Source of the DNA: Phycisphaerales bacterium | GTDB taxonomy: Bacteria > Planctomycetota > Phycisphaerae > Phycisphaerales > UBA1924 | Assembly (NCBI GenBank): GCA_029260265.1 | Contig: JAJDDO010000019.1 | Span: forward strand, 62,001 to 126,000 | Direction of reading: 5' to 3' | DNA length: 64,000 nt | In this document: one piece after another, positions 7,754 to 14,806 of the stretch | Layout: each line of letters starts with the position of its first letter | Numbering within the stretch: position 1 is the stretch's first letter | The notes under the pieces: model-generated | What the model was told of the DNA's origin: nothing | What the model saw: only the letters and a program-made list of their open reading frames with translations | Database searches by the model: none | Program-made: the position numbers and the translations under genes

Positions 7754-9202
7754 CTAGAGCCTCTCGGCTGCGAGCGACGCCAGATCACTCCGCTCAGACT
7801 TGGCGAGCATCACATGCGCAACCAGCCCCACGCCCCGCATCTTCTCGACGGTGTAGCTCAGCCCGTTGGATGATTGATCCAGGTACGGGTTATCGATCTG
7901 TCCGATGTCGCCGGTCAGCACGAGCTTGGTGCCCTCCCCGACACGCGAAACGATTGTCTTGACCTCGTGAGGCGTCAGGTTCTGGGCCTCGTCGACGATC
8001 ATGAACTGGTGCGGGATCGAACGCCCACGGATATAGGTCAACGGCTCAAGCACCAATCGACCATCCGAAACCAGCTTGTCGATCCGTTGCTCGGATGACT
8101 TGGACTCGGCCGACTGGTTGGGCGACCCGCGCGTCGACATCAGGTACGAGAGGTTATCAAAGATCGGCTGCATCCACGCGCCGAGCTTTTCGTCCTTATC
8201 ACCCGGCAGGTACCCGATATCACGCCCCATGGGCATGATCGGGCGTGCAACGAGCAGCTTGTCGTAGCGTTCCTCCTGGAACACCTTGGCCATCCCCGCA
8301 GCGATCGCGAGCAGGGTCTTGCCCGTGCCGGCGCTGCCCAAGAGCGTCACGAGCTTGATGTCGTCGTCGAGCAAGAGGTCCAGGGCCATCGTCTGCTGCA
8401 CATTGCGTGCAAGAATCCCGAAGGTCGGTTTTTTCTGCGGCGCAACCGGGATGAGGTGGTCCGTATCCGCCAGTCGGCGTGCAAGCCCCGAGTGGGCAGG
8501 GTCCTGGACATCGCTGAGAATCATAAACTGGTTGGGGGTTACCTCGCGGACATACGGGTCCTCGCCCTCGACCTCGACGGTCAAAAACGGTTCGAGCTTC
8601 TCGGTCGCGAGCATCCGGTTCTGATAGAGCTCGTCGATCAGATCACGCGAAGCCTCGATCTCGGTGTACCCGGTGTACAGCCGCTCGCCGTCGACCTTCT
8701 GGTTGAGAAAATCCTCTGTCCGGATCCCGAGCGCATCAGACTTGATCCGAGCTGCAAGATCCTTGGAGACAAACACCGCCTTGTGCCCGGCGTTCATAAT
8801 CGCCCATGCCGAAGCAATAATCCTGTTGTCCGGCGCTTCCTTGGAGAGGATCGGCGGGCGCTCGTGATCATTAATATCAATCCGCAGCGTCCCCGTCGCG
8901 CCCATCGATTTTGTCCCGAGCAGCGAGATATCTACGCCCTTCATCAGGTCCCCGAACCCACGCAAGCGATCGAGGTTGCGGATCGTTGTGCGTGCGCTGC
9001 GGCCGACATCATCCTCGCGGCGTTTCATGGTGTCGAGCTCTTCGATCACCGGATAGGGGATCACCACATGGTTCTCTTGAAAGACAAACATTGCCTGCGA
9101 GTTGTGGAGAAGGACATTGGTGTCGAGCACATAATGCTTGATCGGAGAACCGGATTTTGAGCCATTTGAGCCTGATCCATGCGCATCGCCTTCGTTGGTC
9201 AT
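7754..9202 (-). CDS. PIN-domain PhoH-family ATPase
   Basis: 482 residues, PhoH2-like protein combining an N-terminal PIN nuclease fold (about 22-165; HYVLDTNVLLHNS, acidic residues D28, E55 region, and VFVSKD) with a C-terminal PhoH ATPase (about 260-475; Walker A GSAGTGKTLLA, Walker B FMIVDEAQNL, LTGDIGQIDNPYLD). Relatives in mycobacteria act as RNA helicase/RNase. Starts at ATG 9202 with GAGAGG about 11 bases upstream. Its stop codon lies two bases from that of the convergent response regulator, leaving no space for a terminator between them. The protein is of normal length for PIN-PhoH fusions. Confidence 0.92.
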   Translation of the reverse strand: MTNEGDAHGSGSNGSKSGSPIKHYVLDTNVLLHNSQAMFVFQENHVVIPYPVIEELDTMKRREDDVGRSARTTIRNLDRLRGFGDLMKGVDISLLGTKSMGATGTLRIDINDHERPPILSKEAPDNRIIASAWAIMNAGHKAVFVSKDLAARIKSDALGIRTEDFLNQKVDGERLYTGYTEIEASRDLIDELYQNRMLATEKLEPFLTVEVEGEDPYVREVTPNQFMILSDVQDPAHSGLARRLADTDHLIPVAPQKKPTFGILARNVQQTMALDLLLDDDIKLVTLLGSAGTGKTLLAIAAGMAKVFQEERYDKLLVARPIMPMGRDIGYLPGDKDEKLGAWMQPIFDNLSYLMSTRGSPNQSAESKSSEQRIDKLVSDGRLVLEPLTYIRGRSIPHQFMIVDEAQNLTPHEVKTIVSRVGEGTKLVLTGDIGQIDNPYLDQSSNGLSYTVEKMRGVGLVAHVMLAKSERSDLASLAAERL

Positions 9203-9326
9203 ATCTGTAGATACCTCTCAATAATGTTCTGATCCTGTTGACTCTATCGGATCATTCTGACCATTGATACCGCAAAGCCGGGTGATTTATTCAGCTCATC
9301 CATGTTCAGAACTGAACAATCAGCCC

Positions 9327-9836
9327 TCAGACCAGCAGAGCGATCACGATAAATCCTGCCGCACCCATCGCGAGCACCATCTTGACGACGACCGAAACAG
9401 CCCGCCCGAGCGCTGCCCCGCCGGAAGATTTGGCAGAGTCTTTCCAGGTCCGCTGGGCGATGGTGCGCTCGCAAGCGAACGCGCCGGCGGCCGCCCCCAC
9501 GATCCCACCGACAATGGTTCCGATGACCGGGATCGGGATCAGCCCTGTGCCCACGATCGCGCCGATGATGGTCCCAACGAGCGAGCCGATTGCCCCGGCC
9601 CGCGACCCGCCGAGTTTTTTGACCCCGGCTGCGGACGCGATAAACTCGATGATCTCGGCGACCACGCCGAACGCGATGAGGACCGCGACCGCCTTCCAGC
9701 TCAGAAGCTCTGGGCACCACCATGCGATCACGATCGAGGTCGCGACCATGAACCAGATCCCGGGCAAGGCAAAGATCACCATCACCACGCCGAGCAGCGC
9801 AGAAACAACCATTATCGAGCCCGCGACCCAGATCAT
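9327..9836 (-). CDS. DUF456 family membrane protein
   Basis: 169 residues, with hydrophobic segments at about 1-30, 45-65, 80-125 and 145-169, the last three containing the repeated Gly-zipper (GSLVGTIIGAIVG, GTIVGGIVGAAAGAF) that marks DUF456. Molecular function of this family is not established. It begins 27 bases after the stop of the unknown membrane protein upstream and is likely co-transcribed with it, and perhaps with phoH after a 124-base gap. Confidence 0.8.
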   Translation of the reverse strand: MIWVAGSIMVVSALLGVVMVIFALPGIWFMVATSIVIAWWCPELLSWKAVAVLIAFGVVAEIIEFIASAAGVKKLGGSRAGAIGSLVGTIIGAIVGTGLIPIPVIGTIVGGIVGAAAGAFACERTIAQRTWKDSAKSSGGAALGRAVSVVVKMVLAMGAAGFIVIALLV

Positions 9837-9863
9837 GGGCGGCCCGCCAACTTGGTGCTGGAA

Positions 9864-10748
9864 TCAGTTGTCCGGTTCATCATTCTCGGGCGGCTCGGAT
9901 GATTCTGGCTTGCTTTGGGTGTCATCCTCGTCTTCTTGGGCACCGAAGGCTTCGGTTTCCATCTTGAGGATCCAGTCCTCGACGAACTTGTGCTGATAGG
10001 TGTCGACACGGACCTCTTTGCCCCCGAGCGTGCTGTGCTCGCCCTTTATCTTGAGGAACACAATGAACTTGTCCCATTTGCGCTTGTCGACTTCTTCGAG
10101 GTCGGATGGCGTGATGGTGTCGCCGCTGGGGAGACCGAGCTGCATGCTCGATTCGACCCAAGTGTATTTGAGCCTCTTGACACGCAGGTACCGCAGGGTG
10201 ACATACAACGCCAGGGGCAGGCACACAATCATGATGACCCACTGCATCGGGATGTCGTAGCTTTTCAGAGGGCTGGGCAGCGAGGTGCTCGTGCCCCACT
10301 TGGCAGCCAGCTCGGTGTAGGTGTCGTTGGGTGATTCCATCGTGGTGCGGTCGCTGACGAGCTGCCCGATGACTTCGAGCCCCTCGAGCCAGTGAAGCCT
10401 TGCCATCTGCATCCCGGCCCGCAGATTCCGTGGGCTGGACTGGTTGCCCGAATCGCGTTGGTTGCGGGTGAGTGTGTCGACCGATTTGAGTCGAACGAGC
10501 TCTTCAACCGGGTTGTCGATGGAGGAATCTCGCTCGAAAACGCCGAAGTCTTCGTTGTTGGCCGAGCGTGCCGCGTCAAGGTATTGCCACTGGGCCCACG
10601 AGGCGTACCGCTCGCCTCGGGCGGGGTACTTGATCGTCGCATCATAAAAACCCAACGCCCCGAAGAGCAGCAAGGCGATGATAACAACCACCATCTTCAG
10701 GACCCATTTGGTGTTCAGCGGCGCGCGAGTCATTGATTCTTCAGACAT
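9864..10748 (-). CDS. Unknown two-helix membrane protein
   Basis: 294 residues, not recognised. A transmembrane helix near residues 14-34 (VLKMVVVIIALLLFGALGF) and another near 165-185 (WVIMIVCLPLALYVTLRYL) bracket a roughly 125-residue, mostly helical, polar periplasmic-type region. The C-terminal cytoplasmic part is followed by an acidic Glu/Asp/Ser/Pro tail (SSEPPENDEPDN). ATG at 10748 is the start; the SRP RNA promoter region lies on the other side, so transcription diverges here. No catalytic motif is evident. Confidence 0.7.
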   Translation of the reverse strand: MSEESMTRAPLNTKWVLKMVVVIIALLLFGALGFYDATIKYPARGERYASWAQWQYLDAARSANNEDFGVFERDSSIDNPVEELVRLKSVDTLTRNQRDSGNQSSPRNLRAGMQMARLHWLEGLEVIGQLVSDRTTMESPNDTYTELAAKWGTSTSLPSPLKSYDIPMQWVIMIVCLPLALYVTLRYLRVKRLKYTWVESSMQLGLPSGDTITPSDLEEVDKRKWDKFIVFLKIKGEHSTLGGKEVRVDTYQHKFVEDWILKMETEAFGAQEDEDDTQSKPESSEPPENDEPDN

Positions 10749-10812
10749 AAGTACACTTGGCTCCTGTGATCATCCCAGCCCCCTCCATCGGCCCGCCAAG
10801 GCGATGGCTGAC

Positions 10813-10832
10813 GCCCGATCAAGAAATCGGGC
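10813..10832. promoter_or_regulatory. Small hairpin in the divergent region before the SRP RNA
   Basis: GCCCGAT (10813-10819) and ATCGGGC (10826-10832) form a perfect 7-bp stem with loop CAAGAA. It lies in the 220 bases between the unknown membrane protein and the SRP RNA gene, about 65 bases before the membrane-protein start on the minus strand. Its role is unclear. TAGGAT at 10953-10958 is a possible -10 box for the RNA gene. Confidence 0.3.
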
Positions 10833-10968
10833 AATTATGCGGACATCAGAACCTTAGTCGTCCGAATCGAACCAAGCAGACCAGCATTGGACGAGCAGTC
10901 TGGATGGACCCCGATGGGATGGGCTGCCATGCTTCTCGGCGGATGCCGGGCCTAGGATGGGTGCTCAA

Positions 10969-11094
10969 CCCGCTTTGATCGGTGCCCGGGCTCGATGCAC
11001 GGGTGGCCTGTGAACCTGGTCAGGGCTTGACCGCAGCAGCCATAAGCAGCCGTCGCCCGGTGCCGTCGGTGTCCTGGGCACCGATCAAGGCGGG
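10969..11094 (+). ncRNA. ffs: Signal recognition particle RNA (small bacterial type)
   Basis: About 126 nt. The two ends pair over 19 bp (CCCGCTTTGATCGGTGCCC with 11076-11094), as expected for the long SRP hairpin. Domain IV is at 11018-11041: GGTCAGG on the left and AGCAGCC on the right, the conserved Ffh-binding internal loop, with the same 24-base length as in E. coli 4.5S RNA. The apical part reads GCTTGACCGC rather than the common TCCGGAAGGA, so the GGAA tetraloop is replaced. TTTT follows the closing stem. The gene lies just before dnaX, a common position in bacteria. It acts with Ffh and FtsY in co-translational membrane targeting. Confidence 0.88.
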
Positions 11095-11135
11095 TTTTCT
11101 CTCCTCACTCTTTCGCGGGGCCATACACTTCACAC

Positions 11136-12260
11136 ATGGCTTACACCGCGCTCGCTCGCAAGCATCGTTCTCGTACATTCGACGAAGTCGTCGGGCAATC
11201 GCCCATCGCCAAGACCCTCAAGGCGGCGATCGATTCCGACCGGGTCCACCACGCCTACCTCTTTACCGGGACGCGGGGCGTCGGCAAAACCTCTATGGCG
11301 AGGATCTTCGCCAACGAGCTCAACAACCCGGATCGCAAGGACGATATCGGCGATGCCATCTTTTCCGGGCAGGACACCGATGTCATCGAGATCGACGCGG
11401 CTTCCAACACCGGCGTCGACCACACCCGCGAGTTGATCGCCAACTCCGCTTACCGACCCATGCGCGGGCACTACAAGATCTACATCATCGACGAGGTGCA
11501 CATGCTCTCGATGCAGGCGTTCAACGCGCTGCTCAAAACAATGGAAGAACCGCCCGAGCATGTCAAGTTTATCTTGTGCACCACCGAATCACACAAGGTA
11601 CCCGCAACGATCCAGTCGCGGTGTCAGCGGTTTGATTTCCGCAATATCCCGATTTCTCAGATCGCCGATCACCTCGGTTCGGTCATCAAAGCCGAGAAGT
11701 TCAATGGCGACGACGAGCTGGTGTTCACGCTCGCCAGGCTTGGCAACGGGTCCATGCGTGATGCGCTCTCGCTGCTCGATCGGCTGATGGCATCGGGTGA
11801 GAACACGCTGACCATGAGCCTGCTTGAAGAGCTCCTCGGGCTCCCCGATCGGTCGCTGCTCTCGGGGTTGATCGACGCGATCGCTGAAGGAGAGCCGGCG
11901 GTCGTCCTCCGCTCGACCGCGGCCCTGCTCAACAAGGGCATCTCTGGTGAGCAGCTCTTTGGATCATTGCTCGAACGGTTCCGCGACCTGATGGTCCTCG
12001 GTGCGTGCGGCAAAGAAACCGATCTGGTCGAGCTCTCCGACAATGCCCGCGAGGAAGAATACAGCCGATCTCAGCGGTTCGACGCTGCGGGCGTGGTGCA
12101 CATGATCGCGCTGTGCGAATCGGTGCAGCGTGCGATCAAATCTTCGCCCGCGCCGCGTGCATTGCTCGATGCGTGCATGGTTCGGCTCGCGATGACCGAG
12201 AAGATCGCCGATGTCGCGGCCTTTGTCGCCGGCGGGGGGAACGCCGTAAAAAAAACCTGA
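11136..12260 (+). CDS. dnaX: DNA polymerase III subunit gamma (zero-frame dnaX product)
   Basis: Clamp-loader ATPase of the replisome, 374 residues in the zero frame. Seen: RFC-type AAA+ module with FDEVVGQ, Walker A GTRGVGKTS, Walker B YIIDEVHML, sensor LCTTESHKV and arginine-finger region QSRCQRFDF, then the helical lid and collar domain. The usual zinc module (four cysteines between Walker A and EIDAAS) is absent: the linker here reads LNNPDRKDDIGDAIFSGQD. The frame stops right after an A8 run at 12248-12255. No Shine-Dalgarno is seen; TACACT lies six bases before the ATG, so the message may be leaderless. Confidence 0.92.
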   Translation: MAYTALARKHRSRTFDEVVGQSPIAKTLKAAIDSDRVHHAYLFTGTRGVGKTSMARIFANELNNPDRKDDIGDAIFSGQDTDVIEIDAASNTGVDHTRELIANSAYRPMRGHYKIYIIDEVHMLSMQAFNALLKTMEEPPEHVKFILCTTESHKVPATIQSRCQRFDFRNIPISQIADHLGSVIKAEKFNGDDELVFTLARLGNGSMRDALSLLDRLMASGENTLTMSLLEELLGLPDRSLLSGLIDAIAEGEPAVVLRSTAALLNKGISGEQLFGSLLERFRDLMVLGACGKETDLVELSDNAREEEYSRSQRFDAAGVVHMIALCESVQRAIKSSPAPRALLDACMVRLAMTEKIADVAAFVAGGGNAVKKT

Positions 12261-12550
12261 GGGCGGCCTCGGCACCCGCCGAATCGCTGCCCTCTAAGAC
12301 CCCGCATCCCGCACCCAAGCACCAGTTCGCCAAACGCGAGACCGAAACAAGCGATCGCACTCCGGGGCGGAGGATCAATCGCCCCTCGCCGACCAAGACA
12401 GCTGAGCCGGAACCGGCCAGTGCCCCCAAACCACCGCCGCCACAAACGGTGCAGATCAACTCCACGGATGTGGCCAACGACCCGCTGGTCAAGGGTGTGC
12501 TCGAAGTGTTCGAGGGCGAGATCAAGCGTGTCCATCCCAAGAACTCTTAA
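11136..12550 (+). CDS. dnaX: DNA polymerase III subunit tau (predicted -1 frameshift product of dnaX)
   Basis: Joining the zero frame to the -1 frame at 12254 extends the protein to 471 residues. The added 98 residues are Pro/Lys/Ala-rich at first (SKTPHPAPKHQ; PEPASAPKPPPP), then end in a short ordered segment DPLVKGVLEVFEGEIKRVHP, the pattern of a tau C-terminal extension that links to other polymerase parts. The -1 frame stays open up to a stop 14 bases before ybaB, which removes what would otherwise be a 300-base gap inside a tight gene cluster. A sequencing error in the A-run would give the same picture. Confidence 0.72.
12234..12294 (+). other. Programmed -1 frameshift cassette in dnaX
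   Basis: Three elements in the E. coli dnaX order: a purine-rich GGGGGGA (12234-12240) that could pair with the 16S anti-SD seven bases before the slip site; the slippery run A8 (12248-12255, read GTA AAA AAA in frame zero); and a downstream stem, either GGCGG 12262-12266 with CCGCC 12276-12280 or GAGGGC 12259-12264 with GCCCTC 12289-12294. The zero-frame TGA is at 12258-12260, immediately after the slip site. Transcriptional slippage on A8, as in Thermus, would give the same two products. Confidence 0.75.
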
Positions 12551-12564
12551 GCCGAGATTCAATC

Positions 12565-12936
12565 ATGTTCGACAAACTGAAAACCATGCAAGCCCTCGGG
12601 TCGTTGATGAAGAACAAAGAGCAGCTGGCCGAGGCGGGCGAGCGGATCAAGTCCAAGATGGAAGCGATGCGCGTCGACGGCGAGGCCGGCGGCGGGGCGT
12701 GCCGGGCAATCGTCAACGGCAAGATGAAGCTCATCGACCTCACCCTCGACCCGGCATTACTCGCCGGGATGGCTGTCGATGAGAAGACCCGTGACCTGGC
12801 GACCGCTCTGATCAAGGATGCCATCAACGACGCGACCAAGAACGCCCAAGAACGCGTGCAAGAACTGATCGCCAAGGAGGCCGCCGAACTCGGGCTCGGC
12901 GAGCTCGCCCCGCAGCTCGGCGGGTTGCTCCAGTAA
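12565..12936 (+). CDS. YbaB/EbfC family nucleoid-associated protein
   Basis: 123 residues. Small DNA-binding protein that forms a dimer with a hydrophobic alpha/beta core. Seen: N-terminal helix MFDKLKTMQALGSLMKNKEQ, a central strand with VNGKMKLIDLTLDPAL (the YbaB consensus G..ev..i.idp) and a long C-terminal helix. Its position directly after dnaX is the classic dnaX-ybaB arrangement; recR, often third, is not here. Its TAA overlaps the ATG of the next gene by one base, so translation is probably coupled. Confidence 0.9.
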   Translation: MFDKLKTMQALGSLMKNKEQLAEAGERIKSKMEAMRVDGEAGGGACRAIVNGKMKLIDLTLDPALLAGMAVDEKTRDLATALIKDAINDATKNAQERVQELIAKEAAELGLGELAPQLGGLLQ

Positions 12937-13643
12937 TGACCGTGCGGATCGAGCCGATGAGCGAGACTGTCCGCGTGGTTGTTGACCACCAATCAGCTGA
13001 AACAACTGAGCAACAGGATGCCCAGATTGAGATCGCATGGCGCGATCTGTGCGCACGCAATCCACGATACTTCAACGGCACTATGCTCGCGTTTGATTCG
13101 TACGATGCGGGCACCGGCGTCGTCCGCGCGACCGTCGAGCAGTACAAGCGTCACGCGGTGCGTGATGTGGTTGATGTTGGGATTTCGCTGCTGGCCATCA
13201 CCGGGTTGCTTATTGCAAGAGATGACCAAGGGTGCAAAAATATTCTGCTTGGAAAACGATCGCCCAACACCCATCGGTACGGGAACCTGTGGGAGTTTGG
13301 ACCCTCCGGCGGGATTGATGTCCCCGTTCAGCCAGCCCGCACGCTTGGCCTGAAGGCGATTGTTCGAGAGATCGAGCGCGAGACCATGGAAGAATGCGGG
13401 ATCGCGATGACCCAGCATCGGGCGACGCCGATCGCGATGGTGCACGACGAGGCGGTGGGCTCGACGGATCTGGCGATCATGATCGAACTCGGTGGGATCC
13501 CGCCGATCGAGCACGGATGGGAGTATCTCGATAGCCGATGGGTGGATGCTGACGCGCTCGAGCGTTGGGCACAATGCACGCCGAACGAGTTGATCCCTAC
13601 CACGCTCGCCCTTGTGCCTGCGGTGCTATCCTTGATGCGATGA
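12936..13643 (+). CDS. NUDIX hydrolase-like protein
   Basis: 235 residues. An N-terminal unfamiliar segment (1-85) precedes a Nudix fold with NLWEFGPSGGID and the box core REIERETMEECGI, followed by HDEAVGSTDLAIMIEL and EYLDSRWVD. The catalytic end RETMEECG fits REUXEEXGU, but the first half is not canonical: the Glu eight residues before this core is a Lys, so activity may differ. Nudix enzymes cleave nucleoside diphosphates linked to another group; substrate is unknown. It overlaps the next gene by ATGA. Confidence 0.78.
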   Translation: MTVRIEPMSETVRVVVDHQSAETTEQQDAQIEIAWRDLCARNPRYFNGTMLAFDSYDAGTGVVRATVEQYKRHAVRDVVDVGISLLAITGLLIARDDQGCKNILLGKRSPNTHRYGNLWEFGPSGGIDVPVQPARTLGLKAIVREIERETMEECGIAMTQHRATPIAMVHDEAVGSTDLAIMIELGGIPPIEHGWEYLDSRWVDADALERWAQCTPNELIPTTLALVPAVLSLMR

Positions 13644-14254
13644 GTGCACCAAAGCCAATATCTGGATCGACGATCGACTCGTTTCTCTCTGCGCTGGCAT
13701 CCAAAGCACCAACGCCCGGCGGCGGGGCGGTGGCGGCGATCACGGGGGCCACCGCAGCGGCGACCGCGTCGATGGTTGTCGAGTACTCGCTTGGAAAGAA
13801 GAAGCTTGCATCGCACGAAAAGACCAACACGAATGCACGCGATTTCCTCCGCCGAGCACGCGCGATGTACCTCGCGCTGGGCGACGAGGACGCGATCGGG
13901 TACGCCAGGCTCAACACGCTTTGGAAACTCGATAAGGATGATCCGGTGCGGATAATGGAATGGGATGCTGCGGTTGAGGGCGCGATCGCACCGCCGCGCG
14001 CGATGGTTGCCCTCGGGGTTGATCTGATGCGTCTGCTTGACACATTGTGCGCTGCAACCAACCGAATGCTCAAGAGCGACCTGGGCATCGCGGCGGTGCT
14101 GTGCGATGCGGCAACGAGGAGCGCAGCGTTCAATGTCCGCATCAACCTTCCGATGATGCCCGAGGATGCCCGTCGACCAATTGCTGAAGAACTCAATGGT
14201 CAGCTTGCACAGGTTGCTTCTTTGTGCGCACAGATCGAGAAGCGGTGTTCATAA
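13640..14254 (+). CDS. Cyclodeaminase/cyclohydrolase family protein (FTCD_C-like)
   Basis: 204 residues. The start segment TIDSFLSALASKAPTPGGGAVAA and the Ala-rich helix that follows match the FTCD C-terminal (formimidotetrahydrofolate cyclodeaminase / methenyl-THF cyclohydrolase) family, and the protein is the usual length of about 200. It is probably an all-helical homodimer acting on folate one-carbon units. Start is ATG 13640, overlapping the Nudix stop (ATGA); the earlier in-frame start lies deep inside the Nudix gene. The TAA shares its last A with the next ATG, so the cluster appears translationally coupled. Confidence 0.85.
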   Translation: MSAPKPISGSTIDSFLSALASKAPTPGGGAVAAITGATAAATASMVVEYSLGKKKLASHEKTNTNARDFLRRARAMYLALGDEDAIGYARLNTLWKLDKDDPVRIMEWDAAVEGAIAPPRAMVALGVDLMRLLDTLCAATNRMLKSDLGIAAVLCDAATRSAAFNVRINLPMMPEDARRPIAEELNGQLAQVASLCAQIEKRCS

Positions 14255-14748
14255 TGGCGGGCAAAGCATGGTACGATGCGAAGGACCCGACCGGGAAGAC
14301 CACAACCGAGGAGATCGGTCTGCGATTTAGCTGCACGCAGTGCGGCAACTGCTGCACCGGGCCGACGGGGTATGTGAAGTTCACCGATCAAGAAGCGGTA
14401 GCAATGAGCAAGGATCTGGGCATCACGCTGGTCGAGTTCACAAAGACCTACACCCGCGACACCGAGGCCGGCCGCTCGTTGACCGAGGACTACAAGCGCG
14501 GGTTTGGGTATGACTGTGTATTTTTAACACGCGATCAGAACGGGAAATCGGGGTGCAGCGTGTACAAATCTCGCCCGGCGCAATGCCGGACCTGGCCCTT
14601 CTGGGAAGGGAATCTCTATTCCAAAGCCGGATGGGAGCGAGCCGCAAAGGGGTGCCCAGGGATAAATCAGGGCGAGCTGCACAAACCCGCCTATATCAAG
14701 CTCACCTGCGAACAGGCGACACTCTCTGAACACGACAGCATGGAATAG
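14254..14748 (+). CDS. YkgJ-type zinc/iron-chelating cysteine cluster protein
   Basis: 164 residues. The signature CTQCGNCCTG near residue 30 is followed by YDCVFLT, GCSVYKSRPAQCRTWPFW and KGCPGI, together giving the eight or so cysteines of the YkgJ/UPF0153 family, thought to bind Fe-S or zinc. Biochemical role is unknown. Start chosen is ATG 14254, overlapping the cyclodeaminase TAA by one base; upstream in-frame codons lie inside that gene. A 58-base gap separates it from the ABC exporter. Confidence 0.85.
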   Translation: MAGKAWYDAKDPTGKTTTEEIGLRFSCTQCGNCCTGPTGYVKFTDQEAVAMSKDLGITLVEFTKTYTRDTEAGRSLTEDYKRGFGYDCVFLTRDQNGKSGCSVYKSRPAQCRTWPFWEGNLYSKAGWERAAKGCPGINQGELHKPAYIKLTCEQATLSEHDSME

Positions 14749-14806
14749 ATTGGACGAATATCGGCTCTTGTGCTTGTTGGGGTACCCCGCGGGCACCTGA
14801 TGCCCA

